64,000 nt of DNA from NCBI GenBank assembly GCA_947044365.1, contig OX345651.1, positions 4,202,926-4,266,925 of the forward strand. Direction: 5' to 3'. The notes under the pieces were generated by a model, which did no database searches, was not told the origin of the DNA, and was given only the letters and a program-made list of their open reading frames with translations. Numbering within the stretch: the stretch's first letter is position 1; every line of letters starts with the position of its first letter. Below, piece after piece: positions 48,201 through 63,200 of this stretch. The stretch is from Petrosia ficiformis (Eukaryota > Porifera > Demospongiae > Haplosclerida > Petrosiidae). Made by a program: the position numbers and the translations under genes.

Positions 48201-51200
48201 TATCGACACTATTAATATATCCACTCTCACTTTGCAGTCTTCCAGTGAGCTAGATGATCAAACACAATTTCATACTCTCAATGAAGGACTCCTGCCATTG
48301 TATACAAATACATACTCTGAGAATGGAGATATCGTAGAAATTTATATCGGAGAGTTGGATGCAAATTCCATTAAGTTTTTAAAATCTTTAGCAGTGGATA
48401 AAAATTCCACTTACCTGACATATCCTTCGTATTTTGTTGCAGACATGAACAGTAACGAAATCAACGCTATTAGTGATAGCAATGCTACTATTGTTGAGGA
48501 TTACAGAGCTGATAATACTGGCCCGATATTGAGAAACTTTACATTGAATTTAACTTCTGAGCTATTGATACTTACCTTTGATGAGACTGTTGACTTTGAT
48601 ACAGTTGTACCTGCAAAGATTCGTATCCAGGGGTCAAAATCGTATCCTAACCCTATCACTCTAAGAGAAGCTTCCACAGTAGGGCCAAATTCTCCTGTCC
48701 TTACAATCAACTTGACTGCTAGTCAAGATGATTTGAATGAACTCAAGATCAACACTAACACAGCCACTGATCTCGAGAATACATATATATCACTTTCTAC
48801 TGGTGCTATATTGGATCTATCACTTGTACCTAATCCATCTCAGTCTACTGTTCGTTCTGCTGCCGAGTTTTTCCCTGATACAATCCGTCCAAATTTAGTA
48901 GCTTTTACTGTAAATATCAATGATAGTACACTCTCACTAACATTTGATGAAGCTGTTGATTCAGAAACACTTGATCCTACAGCTGTGAGGCTACAGAATG
49001 AAACAACTCTACCTGCATTGTATTTTGATCTTACTGGAGGTTACACAGCCAGTCCGGATGGCCTAGTAATTATCATTCATGTTACTAGAGATGATTTGAA
49101 TCAGATTAAACGTTTGGAAGATCTTTTTGTGAGTTTGAAAACCTCATATATCAGTATTGAATCCTCTCTTATTACTGATATGAACGGAAATAAAGTTGAA
49201 GTCATTACTACCAATAATGCCTTACAAGTCTCTCGATTCATAAACGATACTACTGAGCCACTAATTGTTGGCTTTGATCTTGATATGAATCTTGGTGTCT
49301 TGTCAATCTATTTCTTAGAGACAGTAGACATAGATGCCATTAATTACACTTGTATTTCTCTACAAAGTAACGTTGATGGTACTAATCAATTCACATTGAC
49401 TGATGGGACTCTTCTGAGGTTGTTAAGACCAGCTAGATTAAGTGGCGGTGCATTTTCAGGTAGTGGGAGTGGTGTTTCAGGGAGTGGAAGTGACAGTGAA
49501 ATGATGGTTGCTACTAATGCTACAGATTCTAACATGTTATTTGATTCTTATACTCCAGTGCTTGATAGTGAAGAGACAAAAGATGAGACAGCTATTTTTA
49601 TAAACATTACTCTCTCTGACTTAAATAGCATTAAGGCACAACGTATTGCTGAGAATTCTATGATGACATGGCTATCTATTGAACCCTGTGCTATTATAGA
49701 TCAATCTGGACATTCCGTTCAAACAGTAGACGCTATTAATGTTAGGAATTATACTCCCGATCTGACATCACCAGTACTTCAAGAGTTTGACTTGGATATT
49801 AACACTGGTACATTAGCCTTACGATTTTCAGAAACAGTTGCAGGTCCTCTGCTTGATCCCACTCAAGTTACACTACAAGCCGACAAGTCATCTAACCTGT
49901 CTGTCTCGTACAGGTATCATACACTCACTGACAGTTCTATGAGTGTGACTGGACTGAATGATGTAGTTTTGGTAGAAATTGGAATCACAGATCTGAATGA
50001 GTTGAAGAGGTTGACTGAGCTAGCTGTATCACAAAACAGTACCTTCATTTCCATCACTACTGACATGATTACAGATACAAAAATGAACAATGTAATTAAT
50101 ATTACATCTCTGAATGCTTTGCTTGTCACAAGGTTTACAGAAGATATCACACCACCAAATCTACAGGCGTTCTCTCTTGATCTCGAAAAGAACATACTTC
50201 TACTTACCTTTGATGAAACTGTTAGCGGTAGTAGCATGGATGAAACCCAGCTAATTCTGCAAGAAAGAGAGGATGTCTACTTACCAGAACAATTCTATCA
50301 ATTAGTTGGCAGTCTCCATGATTTGCACGAATCCACAATTATCAAAGTATATCTCTCTTTCGAGGATGTAAACAACCTTCATAACTTGACAAATATAGCT
50401 ACTGAGGTTTGGAACACCTACATTTCATTTAGTGATCTTCTTATCAACGATACTAATGATAACAGAGTGGTTGCCATTGGAAACGATAGTGCTATAGTAG
50501 TAGAGAAAGGTGAATTTTTGCCTGACTCTGTTAACCCTCAACTTACTAATTTCACTCTAAATCTGAGCTCAAATATTCTTACTTTATCTTTCACTGAAAC
50601 AGTTAATATTGAAACATTGAATGTCATGGACATCACTCTTCAAAACTCTGCTTCTGATCCATCAGACGAGAGAACATTAACGGAGGGAATTATCCTATCT
50701 CCCAATGGTCCATTCATTGACATTCTACTTGATGAAAATGATCTTAACTTCATAAAAAGCCAGCGCAATCTATCAACTGGATACGATAACACTTTCATCT
50801 CATTTCCCAACAGTATGGTTGAAGACATGAATGAAAACTCAGTAGTTGAAATCAGTAACAGTGAAGCTAAAGTCGTCTCCCTCTTTTCAGCTGATATAGT
50901 GCCTCCAGAGCTGATTCATTACACGTTAGATTTGACAAGCGAACTTTTGATATTGACATTCGATGAAGTAATAGATTCTGTTACTTTGGATGCTACTGCA
51001 TTGACGTTACAGTCATCTGCAGATTTTGGTTATGATTATGTAACTTTAACTGGAGGTATATCAAAGAGTAGATATGATCTGGTGATTGCTATTAGCTTGT
51101 CTGACACTGATCTCAATTCTATCAAAGAAATGATCTATTTAGCCACTGATCCTCATGATACATATCTCTCTTTCCCATCTTCTCTTATTCAAGATACAAA

Positions 51201-54200
51201 TTATAATTGGGTTGTGCCACAACTAGAGAATGAAGCACGTAAAGTTGATGAGTACATTGGTGATACCATCTCTCCAGTACTACTGAACTTCACTCTTGAT
51301 TTAGACAATGAAGATATGGTATTCTATTTCTCTGAATCAGTCAACGTAGATTCGTTTGATATTACACAAATATTGCTACAATCCTCCGAGAATGATGCTA
51401 CTAATAGTTTCAGACTTACTGGAGGAAGTCTCTCTATGTATAACGATACCGAGATTGAACTTCAATTGACTTTGAGTGATGTGAACAATATTAAAAGACT
51501 AACTGCACTAGCAACTGACGATTTTAATGTATATTTGTCCCAGACAAACCTTGTGAATGATCTAGCAGGCAACAAAATTGAGAGAATCTCAAAATCTATG
51601 GCTCAATCAGTATCCAGCTTCCAAGAAGATACTAGAAATCCAATTTTGGAGAAATTTGATATGGATTTGAACACCGGAACATTTACATTATACTTCAACG
51701 AAACTGTGAACACTACATCATTGAGAATACCGCTTATAACTTTCCAAGCAAATGAAAATGGATCTGACTTCAATGATTACAATTCAAGCCACTATACTCT
51801 AACAGATGGTACCACAGTAATGACGTTCGAACCGACATTGACAATCTTTTTCACCATCAATGACCTTAATGCTATAAAGAAGCTAACAGTCTGTACATCA
51901 CCAGATGACTGCTATATCACATTCCCTATGCTCATGATTTATGATATGAACCAATTGCCTGTAGTTCCAATATACAAGCTCATGGCTGAACCTGTCTCTA
52001 ACTTTATTAGCGACTCCACTTCACCAACACTTGTAGCTGTTCGAGAGCTTGATCTGAACAGTGGGATGTTAACTCTTGAGTTTGATGAGACACTAAATGT
52101 TGATTCTTTTGATTTCTCAGCAATAACTTTCCAGAGTTATTTTTATGGCGACTACACTACTTTCCCACTTTCGGGAGGACTTAGTGATTCAAGTAATGGT
52201 ACCATCATTGTTGTGCAATTACTTCTCAATGACTTGATTAATTTAAAAGAGGAAGATCGAGTTTGCTCTAACATCAACAACTGCTGGCTGACTATCACTT
52301 CTAATGCTGTATTTGATATGAATGCCAATGGCCTTTCAGAGGTAGTTATTGCCAAACCTGCAGACATCTTTGTCGATGACACAGAAAACCCTGTGTTAAT
52401 TGACTATTCATTAGATATGGATACAGGACTATTAACACTCACCTTTAGCGAGCCTGTGCGTCCTTCTACTCTAGATCCTACACATATATACATACAACCT
52501 TCTCCAAATACCTCTACCTATGTTCAACTGAGCAGCAGTTCATTTACTGAAAGCTCACTTGGCAGCATTGTCCAGATAATATTGGATATAGATGATTTTG
52601 ATAATATCAAGGCCACTGAATTTGCCAAATCGATTAATGATACTTACCTAAGGATGAATGAGGAAGCAATATCTGATGTTGCTATACGTAATCCTAATCC
52701 TGTAGTTGCTATTGACAACAGCTTTGCTAAACAAGTTGGTAATTACACTGCTGACATCACTAAACCAGAGCTGCAATCATTTCAACTAGATCTATCGGAG
52801 GAGACTATTACTTTGTACTTTGATGAGCCTATTCGACCAAGCACTTTTGATGCCAGTCAAATCACTCTTCTATCAGGACCAGAATCCATTTCCGTTGAGA
52901 TCATTCCACTGACTGGTGGTATTGTGGACTCCAATACAGGATATGATGGGGTGTCGTGGATTCTTTTCACCTTCAATATATTTGATAACATGGCTATTAA
53001 ACTCAATGATATGTTTGGTACAGGAACTGATGATACCTTCCTGTCACTTTCAGGAGCAACACTCACAGATATGGCCGGTAATTACGAAGTTCCAAGACCA
53101 TTTGATGATCCAGAGCAGGCAACAGTTGTAACAAATGATATCACACAAGCTGAATTATACGAGTTCAGTCTTGATATGAACCAAGGAGAGCTTGCATTGA
53201 CATTCACAGATGTTGTTCTGCCAAGTACATTAAAGGCATCATCAGTCACCATACAGGATGACAGTACTGCCAGTCATTTTTACACCTTCACTGATATGAG
53301 TTACACTAATAGCAAACCTGGTTATATAGTATTGATCACACTAGATCGAGAAGATCTAAACGCACTTAAATATGACACCTCATTAGCAACTAACCTAAAT
53401 AATACTTACTTGACAATATCTGCTGATGTTGTTAGAGATTTACAGATGAAGGATGTGATACCATTAACAGATGATTTTGGAATGCGTACAACAGAATATA
53501 TAGTTGATAACAATGTTCCGATTTTGGAAGGATTTTCTCTTGATCTAAATCTTGGAGAGTTAACACTGGAATTTTTTGAAACAGTCAATACTAATACATT
53601 AGATGTAACAGCAATTGTGTTATTGAACAAAACAGCTGAGGATTTTAATGGTACTGAAAACGTTCGTCTGAGCGATATAGAATACCCTGAAGGTTCTGTC
53701 ACTTATTCTGATAACAGTTCTATAGTCATCATTGAGTTGGGTACAACAAGTCTCAACGAAATAAAAAGATTGGAGAATCTAGGTCTGTCTGTGAATAAAA
53801 CTTTCATTGTTATTGATTCGGAAACCATTACCGATATGGTCGGTTTTCCAAACAATCCCACATTGCCTCAGAATGCTCTCAAAGCTGATAGTGTTATCCT
53901 CGACAAAGTCCAACCGGAACTGGAATCATTTGTTCTCAATATGACTGAAGGAAGACTATATCTTACATTCTCTGAGACTGTTCGAGCTAGTACACTGGAT
54001 GTTAGTGGCATTAATTTGCAAAATACATCCTATATGTATTTGAATAGAGTCTGGCTTCATGCTGATAGTGGCACAATAACATTTAGTGACAATGGAGTTG
54101 AAATTATAATCGAGATTGGTAGAGATGATCTGAATGATATCAAGAGAGATCGATATCTCGGTACATCAGTAAATGACACCTACATCTCGTTAAAAACTCT

Positions 54201-57200
54201 GGTTATTAGTGATATGTTTGGTAATTACAACAGACCACTCTATATCCCATACTCATTGAAGGCCAGTGAGTACTTTCCAGATCTTAAATCTCCATATTTG
54301 GTATCCTTTGATTTAGATTTGAACACAGGAGAACTGATTCTGACGTTTGATGAAACTGTTGAGAGTCAGAGTTTAGATGTTTCTGGTATTACTCTCCAAA
54401 ATATCCGAAATGATTCCGACATTTCTAATGATACTTTACAGATTAGGGTACTAACAGATGGATCCCAACCCTGGTATAGTTCAACACTATCAGGAGATGA
54501 TCCTATATTGGTAATCAATTTAGGTAGACATGACCTTAATGAGATCAAACGACTTACCAGTTTAGCCACAAATGAATCAAACACGTTTATCTCAGTCACT
54601 TCTCTAACTGTTGTAGACATGAATAACAATGAATTGATAGAGACACCATCATCTGATGCACTACCAGTGTCAAATTTAATCCTGGATGAAAATCCTCCTT
54701 CAATTGAGGAATTCAGTTTGGATATGAATACAGGCCAACTGACAATCAGTTTCAACGAAACAGTGTTAGCTAATAGCATAGAATCTAATCTGATAGTCAT
54801 CCAACCTATAGCTAATGCAGTCATGAATGATCAAGTTGTACTGACTGGTGGTTATGTTTTGTCTAATGATTCCACTGAAATAGTCTTCCAAATCTCTACT
54901 ACTGATCTTAATATCATTAAAGCTATACCAGACCTTGCTACTAAAGCTGATAACACTTATATTCGATTCTTAGAAGGAGCTATATCTGACATGTTTGAAA
55001 ATGATATTTTAGGTATGTCTTCAGCCGAAGCAATAAAAGCTACCTTTTTTATGGAGGATAGGAGGTCTCCAAATCTGTTGGATTTCATTTTAGATATGGA
55101 TTCTAATAATCTTACTCTAATTTTTGATGAGACTGTCAATGCCACATCTCTTGACGTCAAGGGTATCAGAATTCAGCAGTATAGTGAGACTATAGGTGAA
55201 AATAGGGTTCTCAGACCACCATCACATACAAATGATCTATTCAGTACAATCATATCTATTACTCTCTCCAACAATGATGCAAACCAAATCAAGAGGTTGA
55301 CTAATTTGGCAACCAGTAAAGAAGACTCATACCTATCCATCGATAGTTCTACTATTGATGATATGAATGGTAATGAATTGATACAAATACCATCTTATGA
55401 TGCCAAGCTAGCACTGGATTACATTGTGGACACAACAGAGCCCAACCTGCTGAACTTCACACTGGACTTAGATGCAAATCTGCTGATTCTTTTGTTTGAT
55501 GAAACAGTTAATTCTTTGACACTGAACCCAAAAGGAATTGTTTTACACTCAGAAGAGAATTCTACCATTTCTGATCGTTCAAGGTCACTTAATGGTGGAA
55601 AGGTTCTTTCAGAAAATTCCGACAGTGTGACTCTATTCTTAACAACAACTGATAAGAACTATATCAAACTGTACATGAATATCGGAACACTTAATAATAA
55701 TACCTATCTCACGATTAGTGATGGGGCTATACTTGATCTCAGTACCGAAAAGAACGAATTGATAGGTACAACTTCTCCAGCTTATGCTATTATTCCAGAT
55801 AACACCAGCCCAATTCTGGAATCGTTCTTTGTTGATTTAAATGCTGGTAAACTAATTCTAACATTCAATGAACCTGTTATCTCGGACACATTCTCTGCCA
55901 GTGATTTGACTCTACAAAATAACAGACGATCTAGAACAGGTGTCCAATTAACCTCTAGTTCTACCTCCTCAAGTAACGGGCTTAATATCGTCGTCCTTTT
56001 GTCTGATCCAGACCTGAATGAGATCAAGCGCATTGATTCCCTGCTAATTAGCAAAGAAACATCCTATCTCACAATTACCAGTGACCTCATTGAAGATACA
56101 AATGGAAATCCGGTTGTCCGTATTGCTAATGGATATGCTCTCCAAGCCATTGGATATATTCCAGATATGGGGAGACCAAGTATCTTTCAGTACAGCCTTG
56201 ATATGGATATTGGCTATATGACTCTATACTTCACAGAAACTGTGAATGTATCTAGTTTTGACTGTACTGAGCTCATCTTGTCGGCTGATAAGGATTGTAA
56301 CAATACCTTCCAACTAACTGATTGTATTATCAATATGACTAATGCTATATACGACAGTGAAGATGTGGGTACTTCAGGTAGTGGTAGTACTGATTATGGC
56401 AGTGCGCCCAAATGGGTCACATCGTATTTTTATGCCACTGAACTCTCATTTTGGATATCACATTCAGACTTAAATGAACTGAAAGCATTTAGAATTGCTG
56501 ATGAGTCCTTTAATACTTACTTGGCGTCAAGTAACGATACTATTATAGATCTCAATGACATTCCAGTATTAGAAATAAACTGTACTTCACCATTACCAAT
56601 TGATGAGGATGACTATATTCCAGACACCACGCTACCAAAGATTATCAGCTTTGATTTATCTATTGATGACGCTCAGTTGATAATTAGTTTTAGTGAAACT
56701 ATTGACTCTGACACTCTCAGAGTACAACATATATCACTGCAGAATGCAGAAAATATCACTGATGCAACACAGAATTACACTCTGATTAAAGACACAGTAA
56801 CACGTACTGAAGATGGCCCTACGGACTTACTGACAATAAGCATAAGTCCACAGAACTTGAATGAAATTAAGAAACTCTACGAACTAGCTGTTTCTAATAC
56901 AACATCATATCTGTATGCCACTTCCTCAACTATTCGAGATATGAAACTCAACAATCTACAACCCATAAGTTTTGAAAATGCTCTTCAAGTAAATGAATTC
57001 CAGGAAGATGTTACATCACCTATCTTGTACAACTTTGTTCTTGATGTTAATATTGGTGAAATTACACTTACTTTTGACGAAACGATAAATCTTACAACAC
57101 TTGAGTTTGAAGGGGTGACACTGCAGGTGGTACAAGATCTAACATCTTTGACTTATGTCTTAAGTAGTGTATCATTAGAAGATAATGATACACTTAATGG

Positions 57201-60200
57201 TTCAGGCATTTCTGTTGATCTTAGTGACTATGAATCATGTACTATCGTTCAGTACACATTGACAGATGGTTATCTAGTAACTCTTGAAAATGATCCTGTC
57301 GTAGTATTTAATTTGACATGGGATGATCTGAACAATATCAAAAGGGAGAGATGTTTAGGAACGTCAGTCAATAACACGTTCATTAGCCTCATCAATGGTA
57401 CCTTACAAGACATGAATCAAAATAACATCGAGGCCATTAGAGATGATGATGCTCATCAAGTTATGGAAGTCACATCTGACACTACTCGTCCAAACCTGCT
57501 TGACTATAAACTGAACTTGACAAGTGAAATCATGACACTTTATTTTGATGAGACGGTAGATGCTAGCACTTTTAATCCCACTGAGGTTACTTTCTTGGCA
57601 CAACCAGTTGAGACTATAATATACAACGAGACTTATGAAATAGAACTAAATGATTCCAATTTTACTAATATCACAGAGTTTTACACTTACGACACCGTTG
57701 TGATCAATTATACTCTCACAGGAGGTGATGTTCTGAATTCTGATAATCCGACTTTATACTTCAAATTGACTACAGAAGATCTGAATGATATAAAAGCACT
57801 TGTTGATTTAGCTTCGACTGATACCAATACTTACTTAACAGTTACTCAAGACTTGCTCACTGATATGAATAATAACTCGTTAAACGAGATTGATGAATAT
57901 AACGCTCTTCTTGTTGAAGAATTTACTGCAGATATTACCAGTCCTAAGCTTGTTTCATTTGATCTTGATCTTGTTGCTAATACATTAACTCTTCAGTTTG
58001 ATGAGACTGTTAATGTTAACACTACTAATGTAACATCTCTGATACTTGTATCAGATAACGACATCGTTCCTGAAGAGTATTGGCGTCTAACATCTGATTC
58101 TTTCTCTGATAGCCCAAATACACCTGAAATTATCATCACTTTGAGTTACAATGACATGAATGGAATAAGATTACTGGAAAATCTTGCAACTGAAAACAAT
58201 AATACTTATCTTTCAATAGAGTCTACCGGTATCGAAGATATGAATGAGAATCCTGTTGTTCCAATAACTTATGACAAAGCATTGCTGGTTACTAATTTCA
58301 CTCGTGATTCTATATCTCCATACCTAGTTGAGTATAGTCTGGATTTAGATGATGGACAGTTAACTTTATTGTTCTCAGAAGCTGTTAATGCCAGCTCTCT
58401 TAATATCAGTCAGTTGGTTCTTCAGAATAATTCCACACTTAGTGGAAGTTTTCTGTCAATATACAATAGTTCAGTAGTTGATGATAATAGTGACACTCTT
58501 TATGTTGACTTTGGTTTAGAGTACTTAAATCACATCAAAAGAATTGATGATCTTGCTAGTAATACTGAAGAAACATTTCTATCATTCCCAGAGACCTCAC
58601 TAGCAGATATGGCTGATAATCCTGTAGAGCCGATATTCAACTATGCTGCAAGGAAGGTCACTACCTATATCAATGATACTACTTCTCCTAGACTTGAGGC
58701 GTTTGATCTTGATATGAACACTGGAACTTTAACACTAAGCTTTGGTGAAACTGTCCGAGTTGATACCATTAATGTTACCATGGTAACTCTTTCTCAATAT
58801 TCTTTTACTGAAGACATGTTATTGGCCTCTGGTTCTGGTTATAGCTATACAATAGACTACTACACTCTTACTAAAGCTGACATTCAAGATTTTGACTACC
58901 ATGTTGTAGAACTTAACATCTCTCTCAATGACTTGAATGAAATAAAGAAACTGAGAAACTTGTCCACTAGTGATAGCAACACATACATTTTAATTACTTC
59001 TTCTGCCCTGGATGATATGGCAGGAAATGAGGTAGTTGAAATTGATGAAGGTGAAGGAATTAACGTGCAGTTATTCACAAATGATACCACGGCACCAGAT
59101 GTGGATTTTTACGAGTTGGATATGAACGAAGGGTTGTTATATATTTCATTCACTGAAACTGTTGATATATCTACTTTAATGATTCCAGATAGAGTAGTGT
59201 TCTACAATAGCAGCTCTTTCGATGGTCTCAGCTACTCATTACAAGACAGCTATACCAATTCCACTGATGGACCAGAACTATTCATACACTTCAGCCAAGA
59301 GGATTTGAACAGACTTAAATTTATACGAGATTTAGCTGATAGCATGTCCAACACTTTCCTTTTTCTTAATGAGAGTATTGAAGATATGGTTGGCAATGTG
59401 ATCACTGATCTTTACATGGATATGAACCAAACCAGACCTGTGGATATGTTTACTCCCGATACAACTGATCCTAAACTATTGAGGTTTGATTTTAATCTCG
59501 ATACTGGTGAACTGTACCTAACATTCTCTGAGACGGTGGATGACATACTAGTGGAAGAATTCTCTTTGCAAAATTCAGTGAGAAATGCAAGTTCTGAAAT
59601 AATACTTTCAGGATACGAGTCGATCACAGGACCATCGCTACTACCTTTAGGACCAGGTCATCCACCTCATGTGACGATAAAACTTTCAAATGATGACTTA
59701 AACTATTTGAAAGAAATAACAGACTTAGCAATCAGCCCAAACACCACATACCTATCTATATCCGATATGGCAGCTCTTGATCCATTTGGTAACAGTGTGT
59801 CTGGTATTGCAAGTAATTCATCATTGTTAGTTAATGAATGGACACCAGATAATACCATGCCATTGTTAATAAGTTTCAATTTCAGTGCAGATACTGGTGC
59901 TATACAAATTGAATTTGATGAGACCATGGATGTTACATCTTTCAACATTACGACAGTCACATTCGTTAATCCTGTAACTGGTACTGATTATACTCTGAAA
60001 TACTCACCTATTGAAGGAGCTTACGTTTCACCACTCAATTCGACCATCATTGAAGTCATCGTGTCGACACACGACTTGAACGAAATCAAAATACTCACAG
60101 ATCTGGCTACTAATTTCAATGACACTTATCTCATGATGCTTCCCATTACTATACAAGATATGAGTGGAAACGAGCTTAATGTCACAAATCATCCCATCCA

Positions 60201-63200
60201 GGTGACTGATTTCTCTAGAGATAAAACTAATCCCGAGTTGAATGAATTCGATTTGGACATGAATACTGGAATCTTAACTTTGTACTTCTCTGAAACTGTT
60301 GACGTTGAGACTCTAAATATCACGTACCTATCTCTTCAATCTACTATTGAAGGCAACCACACATATTTTCTTCAGTACATTGAAGAGGACTATCCTACAG
60401 GTACCTTCACAAATAGTACGGATGGTACAATAGTTGTTCTATATCTAGGAATAGTAGACACAAATGAATTGAAACGAATTTTTCCACTAGCAACTACATC
60501 GTCAAACACATATATATCCATTACAGAGGAACTGATTAGAGATATGGTTGGTCTTTCTGTTATTGCCATTCCAAGCTTCATGGGGGAACCTGTGCAAAGA
60601 TATGTTCCAGATGAAACAGAGCCAGAACTACAAGGATTTAGCTTTGATTTAGATAATGGTCTACTTACTCTAACCTTTGAGGAAACTGTTGATGCTTCAA
60701 CTCTTCAAGCTGTTGATATGAAAGTTACATTTCAAAGTTCAGAAACAGATCCTTATGAGTACTATACACTAACTTTAGGTGGTGCTGATGACTACGATGA
60801 TCCTGTACTGGAATACCAAGTTCAGGACGAAGATTTGCATATGATAAAGAAACTGCGACAGTTGGCTACTTCATTTAGTTCTACATATCTCTATTTACAA
60901 GCAGGAGCTGTGTATGACATGGCGGAACCACCAAATCCACTTCCTGATACAGTTGAACAAGTTACCATGTTTACACAAGATATTACGAGTCCTAAACTCA
61001 CCAACTGGATTGTCGATGTAAATGCAAGTTTACTCACTCTGAACTTTGATGAACCAGTGGACCATTTAACCTTCATTCCATCCGCTATTACTTTTCAGAA
61101 TTCCCAAGTCCAGTCCAGTAACCCATTACATTATTATAACCTAGCAAGTGGATACACCAGCAGTACACAAGGTCTACAAATCCTGGTGCATATCGACAAT
61201 GATGACCTTAACGAAATCAAACTAAGAGAGATGTTACTAGTTGATCGTGAAACCAGCTACATCTCTTTTACTGATGATTTAATAAAAGACATGAATGGAT
61301 TAAAAGTTGTGCCTATATCTCCTGACAATGCTACTCAAGTTCTGGATATAACTGTGGATGCTACTCGTCCTCATCTGTTAGAGTTTCATTTAGACATGGA
61401 TGCTTCCAGGCTTCACCTTACCTTCTTGGAGACTATTAATGCTTCCAGTATTAATTTCACGTCTTTTGTCCTACAAACTGACTCTCATGTAGTCAATGAA
61501 CGTAAGTACTATCGTCTAACAGGAGGTTCTCTGGAGTCATATAACGACGACACGAATTTAACCATCATCATAACCTTGGATGACTTAAATGCTATAAAAT
61601 CTCAAATGATAGCCACCTCCACCGAAAGTTCTTGGTTAGTGCTTGACTTCTATGCTCTACAAGACATGAATGACTTGTATATTAGGCCACTCATAAATGG
61701 AGCAAGTGCTATGCAAGCGTCCCAGTATACTATAGACACAACAAGACCCGTGCTTGAAGATTATGAGTTGGATCTCGATGAAGGTTTACTTACTTTATAT
61801 TTCACTGAAACTGTTAGAGCAGAGTCACTAAATGCCACTACCATTACTCTTCAAAATGGAGAGTATGTAACTGGTATACTGAACATGTATACTTTTAGAG
61901 AAGATGGAATTGTGTCAAAAACTGATGCTCCTGTTATAACTGTGTTGCTCGATGAGTTTGACCTCAACGAAATTAAACGAAGACCTTCCTTAGCCACAAC
62001 TGAAGGTGACATATATATATCTGTCCACAGTAGTACTATTTATGATATGCAGATGAACTATCTTGTTCCACTAGTGAATGGTAATGCCAAGATGATCAAC
62101 AGTTTATTACCAGATTTTACTCCACCAACACTGCGCGAGTTTTCATTTGATATGAATTCTGCTAATCTCACACTGACCTTTGATGAACCAGTAAATGCAA
62201 GCTGTTTTATAACTACTGGCATCACGCTTGAAGGAGCAGGTGGTGACAAGGTGACCCTAACAGGCGGATTTGTTGTTGATTGTTATAGTATTGTAGTCAC
62301 TATTAATGTGAATGACTACGACTTTGATCTGATGAAGAAAGCTGGTGGCATATGCAGTGATCCTTCCAGTATTTGCAAACTCATTTTATCAATGAATTCA
62401 GCGTATGATATGTTCAAGAATGGAAATAACGAAACTGCAATAGAAGCAGCTACTACTATCACTAGAGACACTACAAGGCCATATCTTGTGTATTACGATC
62501 TTGATCTTAACTCTGAACAGCTGCATCTAACATTTTCGGAGTACCTCTTGAATCCCGATGAAGAAACAGTCAAAGGAATAAAATTACAAGCTAGTGAGTT
62601 CGAACTTGCAGACATCCTGAGCAACAGAAGTGAGAACGTAGATCCTGAAGACCCTAATTCGTACTGTGGAGAACTTAGAGCTTATCGTCTCACTGGTTCA
62701 TATCATGAAAGTGGGACAGTTTTTGAGCCTGGACATCCTCCTGTCCTTACTGTGAATCTCACTACAGATGATCTGAACATTCTCAAAAGTCTGACAACTG
62801 TGGCTACCAGTGTAAATGATACGTTCCTGTTAATAAATGAAAACTCTACAGTGGATAACTTTCAGAATAAAATCATTGGGACACCAGAAGACAATGCTCT
62901 TCCTGTTAGAGTGTTCACACCTGATAGAATCAACCCTACACTTGACACCTTCTCACTAGATATGGACACAGGTATATGTATTTTGAGTTTTTCCGAGAGT
63001 GTTAATATAGCCAGTCTCCAAATAGTTGAGGTTTCTTTCCAAGGTTCTTATAACTACTTAAACTCTTCCATTTACACGCTGACTGGAGGTTTTTCTGATA
63101 GCTGTAACGCTCCTTTCATCAAAATATATCTGTCTATAGAAGATGTAAATGAACTAAAGAGATACACAGACATTGCTACATCAATAGACAACTTATATCT

